DNA from: Gammaproteobacteria bacterium
GTDB lineage: Bacteria > Pseudomonadota > Gammaproteobacteria > GCA-001735895
DNA length: 64,000 bases
Direction: 5' to 3'
Assembly: GCA_022340305.1 (NCBI GenBank)
Contig: JAJDOF010000099.1
Location: 1 to 64,000 of the forward strand
A program made the position numbers and the translations under genes. Shown one piece after another: positions 17,707-26,257 of this stretch; within the stretch, counting starts at the first letter, position 1; each line of letters starts with the position of its first letter. Under the pieces are notes generated by a model, which did no database searches, had not been told where the DNA came from, and was given only the letters and a program-made list of their open reading frames with translations.

Positions 17707-20121
17707 CTAGCCACGCAGCAGTTCGTTGCCCGGATCGTAGGCGGCGTCCATTTCTACATGGGCATTGCGGCTGCCGATCGATGTGTCAATGGTGACTTCG
17801 AGTCCGACGCGAATGAGCTCAGGTTTGACATAGGCGAAAGCTGTACTCCTGCCAATACGGTGTCCGTAAGCGCCGCCAGTGGTCAGGCCGATCAAATCTC
17901 CATTATGATAAACCGCCTCGTTACCATAGCACTCGCAGGCCACGGCATCATCAAATACCAGGTAGGCGAGTTCGATTGCATAGCCATCCTGCTGACGCTG
18001 TTTGAGGTTTTCGCAGCCAATAAAATCCCTGCTGGTATCGATGAAGCGTCCCATGCCGGCCTCGTAACCACTGATCTCCTCGGTGAACTCATTGCCGTAG
18101 GCGCGATACATCTTTTCCATGCGCATCGAGTTAAAAGCATAGCCACCAAAGTTGCGGATTCCCAGAGGTTCCGCCCTGCGCCACAGCGAGTCGTAAATCG
18201 ACAGCAACTGGTAAGAGGGCATGTGCAGTTCATAGCCGAGTTCGCCGGCATAGGAGACACGCAGTACGCGTACCATGGCGCTGTCGAGCTGAATCTCGCG
18301 TCCACACAACCACGGGTAGGCCTGGTTGGACAGGTCTTCCTCGGTCATTTGTTGCAGTATTTCACGCGACTTTGGCCCGGTAATCAACAGCGACGAGATA
18401 TCGTCGGTGAGGTTGGCGATATTGACATCGAAATCGCCCTTGTTGGCTTGCATCCAGTGCAGGTCCTTGTGTTCGGAACCGACTGCCGAAACCAGGTAAT
18501 AGTGGTTATCGGCGAGCCGTGTAATCGACATTTCGCACATGATGCCGCCACCCGGAGAGTGAAACAGGCTCAGGCCGATGCGGCCGACGCGCGGTAGCCT
18601 GTTGCAGGACAGGCGATCGAGGAAGGCCGTGGCGTCGGGGCCGCTGATGTCGTACTTGGCAGCACCCGAAATATCAATAACGCCACCGGACTCCTGTACC
18701 GCCTTGCATTCCTCGGCGACCACGAAGTGCGCTTCGCTGTGCGACCAGCTTAAACTCTCGCGCCTGACGGTGTCGGTTTGAAACCATAAGGGCTTTTCAT
18801 AGCCCTGGACTGCCCCGTGCACCGCGCCGTGCTCGAGCAGGCGGACATACAACGGACTGGTGCGCATCGGCCTACCGTGCGGACGGTTATCGTTGGGAGC
18901 GCCCACCGCGTACATCGCCTCGTAGGATTCGATGGCCTTGATGGTGCAGTACTTGCTGTCGGCCCAGTCGCCGAAACGACGCGAATCGAGCGGTGCCATG
19001 TTGATCTCGGTCTGGCCGTATTTCATCCATTGCGCCATGTACTTGCCGATACCACCCTGGGCGATACCGATGCTGGCGCCACAGAGATTCCAGAAGTTGC
19101 GCAATCCGGCAACCGGCCCGGCGAGAAGGTTGTCGTCCGGGGTATGCGTAATCGGGCCGTTGACGACCGATTTGACCCCGACCTCCTCGAACTTCGGCGT
19201 CAATTCGAAGCAGCGTTCCAGGAACGGCATCAGGACTTCGAGGTTGGGCTCGAACAGTTCGCGGTCGAAGGACCAGTCCATGCCGTCGAGCGCCCAGGGA
19301 CGTGAACCCCACATTTCGTAGGGTCCGACCAGGAAGCCCTGTCCTTCCTGGCGAATATAGGCGGAGCTGTAGGAATCGCGACAGACCGGCAGTTCGAAAT
19401 CCAGCGCCGCGACATCCGGGTGCGTTTCGGTGACCAGGTACTGGTGTTCCAGGTTGATCAGTGGCACGTTGATGCCGGCCATGGCACCCACTTCGCGTGC
19501 GAAGCAGCCGCCGGCATTGACCACGTGTTCGGCGACGATGTTGCCGTTTTCGGTAACGACTTCCCATTCGCCCGAGCGCAGTTCGTTGATCCCGGTTACC
19601 CGGGTGTTGCGGTAAATCTCGGCGCCGTTGTTACGCGCCAGTTTGGACAGCGGCATGACGACCGAGGTCGGGTCGACGTGGCCGTCGTTCGGCGTGCTGA
19701 CGATGATGCGAGCTTTATCGAAGTTCATCAGCGGATTGAGTTGTTGGGCTTCCGCCTTGCTGACGATATTGAACTCGAAGCCGATATTTCTGGAACGGCT
19801 TTCGAGATTGCGAAACCATTCTTCTTCGACTTTGCTAAACCCCTGGCGAATACTGCCGCACTGGTGGAATACGGATTTCTCACCGGTCTCCTCGGGCAGG
19901 ATTTCATTATAGAGCCTGATCGTATAGTTATGGATCTGTGCGACGGTGTGATTACCGATGAAGTTCGAGCAGAGCCCGGCCGCATGCCAGGTGGAACCGC
20001 TGGTGAGCTCGCCTTTCTCGACCAGTACCACGTCGGTCCAGCCTTCCTTAGTCAGGTGGTAGAGCAGGTTAACCCCGAGCGAACCACCCCCGATAATAAC
20101 GACCCTGGCATGACTTTTCAT
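17707..20121 (-). CDS. Dimethylglycine/sarcosine dehydrogenase-like flavoprotein with GcvT domain
   Basis: About 804 residues from ATG 20121, preferred over a TTG three codons upstream because AGGA is well spaced from it. An N-terminal DAO-type FAD domain begins VVIIGGGSLGVNLLYHL and has LTSGSTWHAAGL, whose His is the covalent flavin attachment site in mammalian DMGDH. The C-terminal half (about 420-800) is an aminomethyltransferase (GcvT) fold ending with a GcvT beta-barrel, which would pass the methylene group to tetrahydrofolate. The reaction is oxidative N-demethylation of dimethylglycine, sarcosine or a related methylamine. It sits 14 bases after mttB, so demethylation of a trimethylated amine by MttB followed by this enzyme is a reasonable pathway. 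Confidence 0.88.
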   Translation of the reverse strand: MKSHARVVIIGGGSLGVNLLYHLTKEGWTDVVLVEKGELTSGSTWHAAGLCSNFIGNHTVAQIHNYTIRLYNEILPEETGEKSVFHQCGSIRQGFSKVEEEWFRNLESRSRNIGFEFNIVSKAEAQQLNPLMNFDKARIIVSTPNDGHVDPTSVVMPLSKLARNNGAEIYRNTRVTGINELRSGEWEVVTENGNIVAEHVVNAGGCFAREVGAMAGINVPLINLEHQYLVTETHPDVAALDFELPVCRDSYSSAYIRQEGQGFLVGPYEMWGSRPWALDGMDWSFDRELFEPNLEVLMPFLERCFELTPKFEEVGVKSVVNGPITHTPDDNLLAGPVAGLRNFWNLCGASIGIAQGGIGKYMAQWMKYGQTEINMAPLDSRRFGDWADSKYCTIKAIESYEAMYAVGAPNDNRPHGRPMRTSPLYVRLLEHGAVHGAVQGYEKPLWFQTDTVRRESLSWSHSEAHFVVAEECKAVQESGGVIDISGAAKYDISGPDATAFLDRLSCNRLPRVGRIGLSLFHSPGGGIMCEMSITRLADNHYYLVSAVGSEHKDLHWMQANKGDFDVNIANLTDDISSLLITGPKSREILQQMTEEDLSNQAYPWLCGREIQLDSAMVRVLRVSYAGELGYELHMPSYQLLSIYDSLWRRAEPLGIRNFGGYAFNSMRMEKMYRAYGNEFTEEISGYEAGMGRFIDTSRDFIGCENLKQRQQDGYAIELAYLVFDDAVACECYGNEAVYHNGDLIGLTTGGAYGHRIGRSTAFAYVKPELIRVGLEVTIDTSIGSRNAHVEMDAAYDPGNELLRG

Positions 20122-20135
20122 AGTATCCAATCCTG

Positions 20136-21707
20136 TTAACTTGCCACACTATCGACATCGAATTCCGCACGGCCAAATGCTGCTCGCGGTAAGAAAATTT
20201 TAAATTGCTCGCGAATCTGCCGGTCCACCTCATCGCTGATGTGGTTGGGAAAATAATTGTCCAGAATTTCTTTCTTGCGTGCGAGCGCCTTGTCCAGCAG
20301 TACCGGCTTACCCTGTTCGGCCCATTCGTTCGGGCTCAGGCGATCGCCGAGTTCCGGGTAGAGATACTCCGTCTGCATTACTTCCAGGGTCTGGCCGGCA
20401 CCGAGATAGTGGCCGCGGTTGCCGAGACAGACATCTTTCAGGACATCGAAGGAAAGTGTCTTTTCATTGACCTCGATACCACGGGTAATACGCAATGCCG
20501 CGCCGATCACGTCATTGTCCATCAACAGGGATTCAGGGCAGGCGCCGAGCAGACTCGCGTACATGCCGGCTGATTCATAGATGATGTTGGCGCCCGAGGT
20601 GGCGGCACAGGAGAGCGTATAGGCGCGCTCGGCACCAGCCTGAAAGTCGGGGAACTTGGCATCGGTCATGCCGCAGGCAGTACCCGTCGGCAGGTTGAAG
20701 TGATTGCCCATCTGCGCACAGGCAGAGGACAGGATCGCCTGTTCCGGCGAGCCGCCACTCATCGCGCCGGTGCGCAGATCCGAGACGAACGGCCAGGTGC
20801 CGAGAATGGCTGGCGCCCCGGGTTTGATGGCGTTGACGAATACCAGGCCGCCCAGACACTCGGCCCAGGCTTGCGCTACGGCGCCGGCGAGGCAGGCAGG
20901 CGCCGTGGCGCCGGATTGACCGGCTGACAACAGCAATACCGGCATACCACCTTCGACCGCAACCTTTATGCAACTGAGTGCCTCGTCGGTGAACTTCATC
21001 GGTGGCACGACATGACAACAGGAGATACTCATGAACGGACGTTCACGCCACTTGTCTTCGCCACCAGCGATGAGGTGCAGCATCTTCAGCGTATCTTCGA
21101 GGTGGTGCGCCTCGGTCCAGCTGGCACCGATGTGCTTGGTGGTGCCCATCACCGCGTTGTAGGCAGTGTTGATATCCATGTCGTGGTTATTGAGGATGTC
21201 ACGCAGCACACAGGTACGCTGAAACATATGGATGTGTTCGCAGTTGTCGGTAATACGCGCCATGTCGTAGAGATCCTGGGCGCTGGTCTCGCGATACTCG
21301 TTTTTAACCGGGTCGGCGATCATCACCGCGGCACCGGCGGTAGAAAAATGTACCCGTGAACCGGAAAGCTCCAGGTCATGTTTCGGATCCTGGCCGTGCA
21401 GGATCAGGTCGCGCCGGCATTTGGACAGGGCGTCGTCGACCACGGCGCGCGGAAAGCGCAGGCGCTTGTCTTCACCATAGGTGGCACCGACCGACAGGCA
21501 GGTTTCAATGCAGTGCTGGTTGGCGTCGGCGAAACCGATTTCCTCGAGAATCCGGTACACCGTCGCCTCGATCTGCTCGATATTGGCCGGCGTCAGCGGT
21601 TTATACTGGCCGCCTGTTTCGCCGGGATGAACCGGTTTCAGGTTTTCGGCCAGTGCGGCTTTACGTAATGCGATCTTTGCTTCGCGTGCGTTGGAACGTC
21701 GTGCCAT
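20136..21707 (-). CDS. MttB-family (non-pyrrolysine) methylamine/betaine methyltransferase
   Basis: A 523-residue member of the trimethylamine methyltransferase superfamily (COG5598). Typical segments include TANIEQIEATVYRILEEIGF near the N-terminus and GTACGMTDAKFPDFQAGAERAYTL in the second half. The reading frame has no internal stop, so it is a non-pyrrolysine member. Characterised members such as MtgB demethylate glycine betaine, proline betaine or carnitine using a corrinoid protein. No corrinoid protein (MttC) gene is in the window, which leaves the methyl acceptor open. GAGG lies upstream of the ATG. It leads an operon with the DMGDH-like and HD genes and diverges from a LysR gene. Confidence 0.88.
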   Translation of the reverse strand: MARRSNAREAKIALRKAALAENLKPVHPGETGGQYKPLTPANIEQIEATVYRILEEIGFADANQHCIETCLSVGATYGEDKRLRFPRAVVDDALSKCRRDLILHGQDPKHDLELSGSRVHFSTAGAAVMIADPVKNEYRETSAQDLYDMARITDNCEHIHMFQRTCVLRDILNNHDMDINTAYNAVMGTTKHIGASWTEAHHLEDTLKMLHLIAGGEDKWRERPFMSISCCHVVPPMKFTDEALSCIKVAVEGGMPVLLLSAGQSGATAPACLAGAVAQAWAECLGGLVFVNAIKPGAPAILGTWPFVSDLRTGAMSGGSPEQAILSSACAQMGNHFNLPTGTACGMTDAKFPDFQAGAERAYTLSCAATSGANIIYESAGMYASLLGACPESLLMDNDVIGAALRITRGIEVNEKTLSFDVLKDVCLGNRGHYLGAGQTLEVMQTEYLYPELGDRLSPNEWAEQGKPVLLDKALARKKEILDNYFPNHISDEVDRQIREQFKIFLPRAAFGRAEFDVDSVAS

Positions 21708-21776
21708 GTTGATTTGCCTCGATGGCGGTTGGAATCAGGAATCAAATACCATCCGGCATTTTCGAGTCTGAATAAA

Positions 21777-21827
21777 ATGGATTCAAGCGATTATTTTTTA
21801 TAGTATGCATTAGATTAAATAATCCAT
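21777..21827. promoter_or_regulatory. Inverted repeats in the mttB-lysR divergent promoter
   Basis: GATTATTT at 21789-21796 and AAATAATC at 21817-21824 form a perfect eight-base inverted repeat. An outer pair, ATGGATT (21777-21783) and AATCCAT (21821-21827), partly overlaps its right arm. The A+T-rich stretch between divergent genes is the natural place for a LysR operator controlling both. Confidence 0.5.
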
Positions 21828-21839
21828 AGGGGAGTGCCG

Positions 21840-22721
21840 ATGGGCCGCCGGCTGCCACCGCTGAACAGTTTGAAGAGTTTTGAAGCCGCGGGTCGATTAC
21901 TCAGCTTTACTGCTGCCGCGAATGAGTTGAGCGTCACGCAGGCGGCGATCAGCCATCAGATCAAGGTTATCGAGGATTTCCTCGGCGTAGCTCTATTTGA
22001 TCGCTACCCGCGACGACTGGCTCTCACCGAGCCGGGCCGGCGCCTGCTGCCCGAGGTAATCGAAGCCTTCGATCGGGTATCGCTGGCGGTTGCTGCCATC
22101 AGCCAGGAGCAGTACTCAAATGTCCTCAGCGTGCGACTGGCACCGTCGTTTGCGGCCAAGTGGTTATCACCACGCCTGAAATACTTCTGGTTACAGTATC
22201 CTGAAATCGACCTGCGCCTGTATCACGCACATGCTGCGGTCGATTTCGAGCGCGAGGAAATTGATATTGCCGTCACCTACGGTAAAGGTGACTGGCCGGG
22301 GGTGATTGTTGAGAAACTTCTCAGCCTGGATTTCTTTCCGGTGTGCTCGCCAGCATTTCTGAGTAATGACAAACCCCTGACCGATGTGGCCAACCTGCGT
22401 TACTACGCGTTACTGCACGATGCCGATTATGAATGCTGGTGCGACTGGCTGACTCTCGCCGGAATCGAAGACATCGATGCCAACCGGGGTACGGTTATCG
22501 ACGATACCAACGTCCTGATACAGGCGGCCATTGACGGGCAGGGCATAGCCCTGGGGTCGACCACATTCGTCGAGGATCTGCTCGAATCCGGGCGTTTGGT
22601 TAAACCTTTCGATGTCAGCCTGGTCAATGAGTTCGCCTATTACGTGGTATATCCCGAGGCCCATTTAAAAAATCCCGCGGTGCGGGCGTTCAAGGAATGG
22701 CTTCTCAGCCTGGTCGATTGA
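21840..22721 (+). CDS. LysR-family regulator (GcvA-like)
   Basis: I chose ATG 21840 over the GTG six bases upstream because AGGGGAG is correctly spaced from it. The 293-residue protein opens RRLPPLNSLKSFEAAGRLLSFTAAANELSVTQAAISHQIKVIEDFLGV, the GcvA-type winged-helix start, then has a LysR effector domain. The effector region ends with YYVVYPEAHLKNPAVRAFKEWL. Divergent arrangement with mttB, a gap of about 130 bases and inverted repeats between them point to control of the mttB-DMGDH-HD operon, perhaps in response to a betaine. The effector is unknown. Confidence 0.92.
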   Translation: MGRRLPPLNSLKSFEAAGRLLSFTAAANELSVTQAAISHQIKVIEDFLGVALFDRYPRRLALTEPGRRLLPEVIEAFDRVSLAVAAISQEQYSNVLSVRLAPSFAAKWLSPRLKYFWLQYPEIDLRLYHAHAAVDFEREEIDIAVTYGKGDWPGVIVEKLLSLDFFPVCSPAFLSNDKPLTDVANLRYYALLHDADYECWCDWLTLAGIEDIDANRGTVIDDTNVLIQAAIDGQGIALGSTTFVEDLLESGRLVKPFDVSLVNEFAYYVVYPEAHLKNPAVRAFKEWLLSLVD

Positions 22722-22808
22722 CCTGCAGATTGCAACGGAAAGGGCGGGCGACTGGTGCGATACACAGGTTGACAGTATCATGCGCGACATAAATCTGCGG
22801 AGGCAGGC

Positions 22809-23381
22809 ATGTACAGCCACGACGAGATGAGGCAACACAATCGCAGGCGGCGTGCCGGGCTTACGCCGCAACAACTGGCGCAGGCCAGCCAGGCGCTCGC
22901 GCAGAAAATTTTCGCACTCGATGTCTATCGCCAGGCGCAGCGAGTGGCGGTTTACTACGCGGTCAATGGCGAGATTAGCCTGGATCCGGTGATCGATCAC
23001 GCGCTGGCCGCCGGCAAGCAGGTTTATCTGCCAAATCTGGATCACCAGTCGCTACGTTTTTCGCCGTATTTTCGTGAGCAGAACATGCGCATCAACAGCT
23101 TCCGCCTGCCAGAACCCGATGTCGGTGACGACGAAATGTTGCAGCCCGCAGAACTCGATCTGGTGCTGGCGCCACTGGTGGTGTTTGATGCCGGCCGCAA
23201 TCGAATCGGCATGGGTGGAGGCTTTTACGACCGCAGTTTCGCGATGCGTAAAGATGCTGCGGTTTGCCGACCACAACTCATCGGTGTGGCGCATGAATTG
23301 CAGCAGGTCGAGCAAATTATTCCCGAGAAATGGGATGTGCGCCTGGACATGGTGGTTACCGATCAGGCGATATATCGCTAA
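22809..23381 (+). CDS. 5-formyltetrahydrofolate cyclo-ligase
   Basis: A 190-residue MTHFS (YgfA/FAU1) family protein that converts 5-formyl-THF to 5,10-methenyl-THF with ATP. The basic N-terminus (MRQHNRRRRAGLTPQQL), VAVYYAVNGEISLDPVI, and LVLAPLVVFDAGRNRIGMGGGFYDR are family hallmarks, the last forming the folate/ATP site. GGAGG precedes the ATG. In many gammaproteobacteria this gene follows 6S RNA, but the 87-base gap here is too short for it. Folate recycling fits the neighbouring one-carbon genes. Confidence 0.93.
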   Translation: MYSHDEMRQHNRRRRAGLTPQQLAQASQALAQKIFALDVYRQAQRVAVYYAVNGEISLDPVIDHALAAGKQVYLPNLDHQSLRFSPYFREQNMRINSFRLPEPDVGDDEMLQPAELDLVLAPLVVFDAGRNRIGMGGGFYDRSFAMRKDAAVCRPQLIGVAHELQQVEQIIPEKWDVRLDMVVTDQAIYR

Positions 23382-23392
23382 CCTTTAAATTG

Positions 23393-23458
23393 TCCTTCTG
23401 GCGTAAGCAAGGATCTACCAACGCACCACCGATACCAGGTCCCCGCTTGCGCGGGGAC
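23393..23458. repeat. Two-hairpin palindromic element between convergent genes
   Basis: The second hairpin is perfect: GTCCCCGC (23439-23446), loop TTGC, GCGGGGAC (23451-23458). The first is weaker: TCCTT (23393-23397) with AAGGA (23409-23413). Paired palindromes of this type, with a conserved linker, resemble dispersed REP-like elements. It also lies where a two-way terminator for the convergent genes would be. Only one copy is seen in this window. Confidence 0.5.
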
Positions 23459-23476
23459 GACATAATCGGTTTCTAT

Positions 23477-24334
23477 TTAGAAATTGTATTTGCCGGCGGA
23501 GTAGAGTTTGGCCGCCTTTTCCCAGATCGGCCCGGGCTTGCCGTCGCCCACCGGTTTGCCGTCGAGCTTGACCACGGGTACCACTTCCTTGCTCGAACTC
23601 GAAATCCAGACTTCGTCGGCGTCCCAGACCTCGTCCATGGTGATTACCCGTTCCTCGACCGGAATGCTGCCGTCGGCTGCCAATACGCTGAGTAACAACA
23701 GGCGCGTAATGCCGGGCAGGATCTGGTTGTCGAGCGGTGGAGTCGCGACCACGCCATTCTTGACGATATAGGCATTGCAGGCCCCGCATTCGGTGAGCTC
23801 GTTATTACCGTTGTAGAGCAGAATTTCGCCGTCGCCCTTGCTGTGTCCCTGCTGGTAATGCAAAACATTGCCAAGCAGTGAAATCGATTTGATATTGCAG
23901 CGATCCCAGCGCATGTCGAGGCCGGTCGCACAGGTAAAAGGTTTAATCTTGTCGCGATCCGGAATGGGCGGCGGTGGAATCTCGAAGGCATAGCCGAATA
24001 CGGTCGGTTTGATACCCTCGGGGTAAGCGTGATTGCGCTTGGTATCGGCGCCACGCGTGACGTGCAGGTATACACCGAGATTACCGTTGCCGTTCTTTTC
24101 GAGCAGCGAGGTACACAGTTCCTTCCACTGTTCGTCGCTCCAGCCATGCTTGATTTCGATCGCGTCGAGTCCGGTTTGCAGACGCGCAATGTGCGGGCCA
24201 AAGCCGACCATTTTGCCACCGTAGGATGGAATGACTTCGTAAATTCCATCGCCAAACAGAAATCCGCGATCCATTGGCGATATACGGGCTTCTTCGAGAG
24301 GCAGGAATTTTCCATTTAAATATGCAATCGTCAT
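23477..24334 (-). CDS. D-amino acid aminotransferase (class IV)
   Basis: A 285-residue fold-type IV PLP aminotransferase, normal length for D-alanine aminotransferase (Dat). It opens YLNGKFLPLEEARISPMDRGFLFGDGIYEVI, and K149 in DRCNIKSISLLGNVL is the PLP lysine. NNELTECGACNAYIVKNG and LPGITR follow. YEVIPSYGGK favours the D-amino acid branch over branched-chain enzymes. Dat interconverts D-alanine and D-glutamate with their keto acids. It is the last gene of the run, 129 bases after the DUF4392 D-glutamate cyclase gene, so it could supply D-glutamate to that enzyme. GAGG precedes the ATG. Confidence 0.85.
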   Translation of the reverse strand: MTIAYLNGKFLPLEEARISPMDRGFLFGDGIYEVIPSYGGKMVGFGPHIARLQTGLDAIEIKHGWSDEQWKELCTSLLEKNGNGNLGVYLHVTRGADTKRNHAYPEGIKPTVFGYAFEIPPPPIPDRDKIKPFTCATGLDMRWDRCNIKSISLLGNVLHYQQGHSKGDGEILLYNGNNELTECGACNAYIVKNGVVATPPLDNQILPGITRLLLLSVLAADGSIPVEERVITMDEVWDADEVWISSSSKEVVPVVKLDGKPVGDGKPGPIWEKAAKLYSAGKYNF

Positions 24335-24463
24335 AGTGACCTCAGATCGTTAAAGCTGCCGTGAAAAGGGCGGCAAGTTAAGCAGAAACAGGACTTTCAG
24401 GAATAGAGCCAGTACTCAGAAAACATTATGCCAGTCGCTTCGATAAAAGGGAAAGGTTCGCCG

Positions 24464-25315
24464 TTATGACTGAATAAACCCGCAAGCCTGGCGGAGTTCG
24501 CGTAACACGGACTCGCCTTCGCTCGGGTCGAGGCCGTCTTCGGTGAGCTGGTTGATGCGAGTGACTCCGTCGACACTGCCAAGTTCTGAAATGTAACGCA
24601 AGCTGTCCAAGGGTACGATCTCGGCCAGCAGATCACGCTCGCTCCACACCGAGAGGAATGAAATCAGGCCGTAGGCGCCCCAGTTGGACACATCGGCGAC
24701 GATCAATTCGTCACACCTGGTGATCGCCGGCACGATGTTCAGATCGCGTAGCGCCCCGGTGACATTACCCATGCCGATTTCGTTACCACCATCGCCAATG
24801 GCGATGGTGGGGCACTCGCTTTGATTCATGAAAGTATCGAAGCAGGCCGTATGTTCGCTGATGCTCTCGCCGCGCATATTGTAATAGCCACCATCGGCTG
24901 CCTGCCCGGGGCGTTCGATGGAGATGATTGCCTCGGGCTGAAATTGTTCGAGGGCATCGCGCGCCTCGTGCTCGCGTCGATCGTGGTCACCGACGCGTAT
25001 TTCGTGGATCCGGTATCGAGCCGCGAGCGCCTGTGACAGAGGCCGACCACAGACGATGGTCGGCGTAGCACCGAGCTTTTCAAAGGCCTCGTACATCGCA
25101 ATCGCCCCGACCGGGCCATCGGTTTCAAAGGTTTTGACCACGGGAAAACCGGTGCCGATCAGGATATTGCCGCGGCAGTGCTGCAACAGGCGCGCGGCCC
25201 GCAGGCAGTAACCGGCCTCGAGGTGCGCTTGTACGGTTTTCATGCCACGCAGATTGCGGGCCACTAAAATGTCTTCGATATTGCGACTTAGCGCCAGTTC
25301 TTCGATTGCGTTCAT
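24464..25315 (-). CDS. DUF4392 protein, D-glutamate cyclase-like C-terminal domain
   Basis: The 283-residue protein consists of the DUF4392 domain found at the C-terminus of mitochondrial D-glutamate cyclase (DGLUCY). Visible signatures are ILIGTGFPVVKTFETDGPVGAIAM (about 50-75), ISIERPGQAADGGYYNMRG and CPTIAIGDGGNEIGMGNV. In the animal protein this follows a DUF1445 domain; here DUF1445 is a separate gene 2.4 kb upstream in the same run. The expected reaction is D-glutamate to 5-oxo-D-proline. It starts six bases after the pxpC stop, so it is probably in one operon with the 5-oxoprolinase genes. Confidence 0.85.
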   Translation of the reverse strand: MNAIEELALSRNIEDILVARNLRGMKTVQAHLEAGYCLRAARLLQHCRGNILIGTGFPVVKTFETDGPVGAIAMYEAFEKLGATPTIVCGRPLSQALAARYRIHEIRVGDHDRREHEARDALEQFQPEAIISIERPGQAADGGYYNMRGESISEHTACFDTFMNQSECPTIAIGDGGNEIGMGNVTGALRDLNIVPAITRCDELIVADVSNWGAYGLISFLSVWSERDLLAEIVPLDSLRYISELGSVDGVTRINQLTEDGLDPSEGESVLRELRQACGFIQS

Positions 25316-25321
25316 GGGTAC

Positions 25322-26257
25322 TCAGCAGGGAAGTGGGGTGCTGCGCTGGAAACGGGCATGCGCAAGACAGTGTATGTTATGGGCCTGTTCGATACTGATC
25401 GCTTCGAAATTCACATGAAATCCGGGTGACAGCTGCGCCAGTCGAGGCGTGTCCTCGACGATTACCGAGCCAATTTTCGGATAGCCGCCAATGGTCTGGC
25501 GGTCATTCATCAACACGATCGGCTGGCCGTCGGCGGGAATCTGGATTGCACCCAGGCAGATGCCTTCAGACAACATGCCGACGACTTCAGAGTGCACGCT
25601 TTCACCCTCGAGACGAAAGCCCATGCGATCGCAGCGATCGGTAAGCTGGTATTCGGAATTAAAAAAGCGCCATTGCTGGAGCGCGTTGAATGCCGACTGT
25701 TGATAACCGCTGACGACTCTGAGAGTGGCCTGGTCGCCGTATACGGGACGCTCCCGCAGAGGCAGGTAGCAATGTTTAGACAGCTGGGCAGGGGTGCAGG
25801 GCAGATAATCCCCTGCCTGTAGTTTGTCGCCATTCAAGCCGCCGATTTTTTCACGCAGCACCGTCGAACTGCTGCCAAAACTGGGCGTGATGGCGAAGCC
25901 TCCAGTGACCGCGAGATAAACTCGCGTGCCTGCGCTGGCAAAGCCGATTTCGAGTTCGTCCCCTTTTTTTATATCACGAGTGTGCCATTGCTGGATGTTG
26001 TCGCCGTTGAGCTTGCAGGACGCGGTTGCGCCGGTGATAACAAGGCTGGTGTCGATATCCGCCTGCAACTGCAGGCCGCCAAAGCTGATCTCGAGGCAGG
26101 TAGCGTTCACGTGGTTTCCGAGTAATCGGTTGGCCCAGTCGAAAGCGATAAAGTCGAGTGGCCCGCCAGTGGTCAGGCCCAGCTTGTGCGCGCCGTAACG
26201 ACCACGATCATGCAACAGGCTCAGCAAGCCAGGCTGCGTTACGGTAAACCCGCTCAT
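25322..26257 (-). CDS. pxpC: 5-oxoprolinase subunit C
   Basis: A 311-residue protein of the KipA/biotin-dependent carboxylase-like family. Motifs include PGLLSLLHDRGRYGAHKLGLTTGGPLDFIAFDWANRLLGN near the N-terminus, VTGAT around residue 75 and QIPADGQPIVLMNDRQTIGGYPKIGSV near 235-262. With PxpA and PxpB it hydrolyses 5-oxoproline to glutamate using ATP. Its ATG overlaps the pxpB stop by four bases, as expected for a tightly coupled complex. DUF4392 follows. Confidence 0.92.
   Translation of the reverse strand: MSGFTVTQPGLLSLLHDRGRYGAHKLGLTTGGPLDFIAFDWANRLLGNHVNATCLEISFGGLQLQADIDTSLVITGATASCKLNGDNIQQWHTRDIKKGDELEIGFASAGTRVYLAVTGGFAITPSFGSSSTVLREKIGGLNGDKLQAGDYLPCTPAQLSKHCYLPLRERPVYGDQATLRVVSGYQQSAFNALQQWRFFNSEYQLTDRCDRMGFRLEGESVHSEVVGMLSEGICLGAIQIPADGQPIVLMNDRQTIGGYPKIGSVIVEDTPRLAQLSPGFHVNFEAISIEQAHNIHCLAHARFQRSTPLPC

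Noticed and set aside
22722..22808. Possible 6S RNA before the formyl-THF cyclo-ligase gene
   Set aside because: The gap is 87 bases, too short for a 6S RNA of about 180 bases, and no long paired structure is visible.
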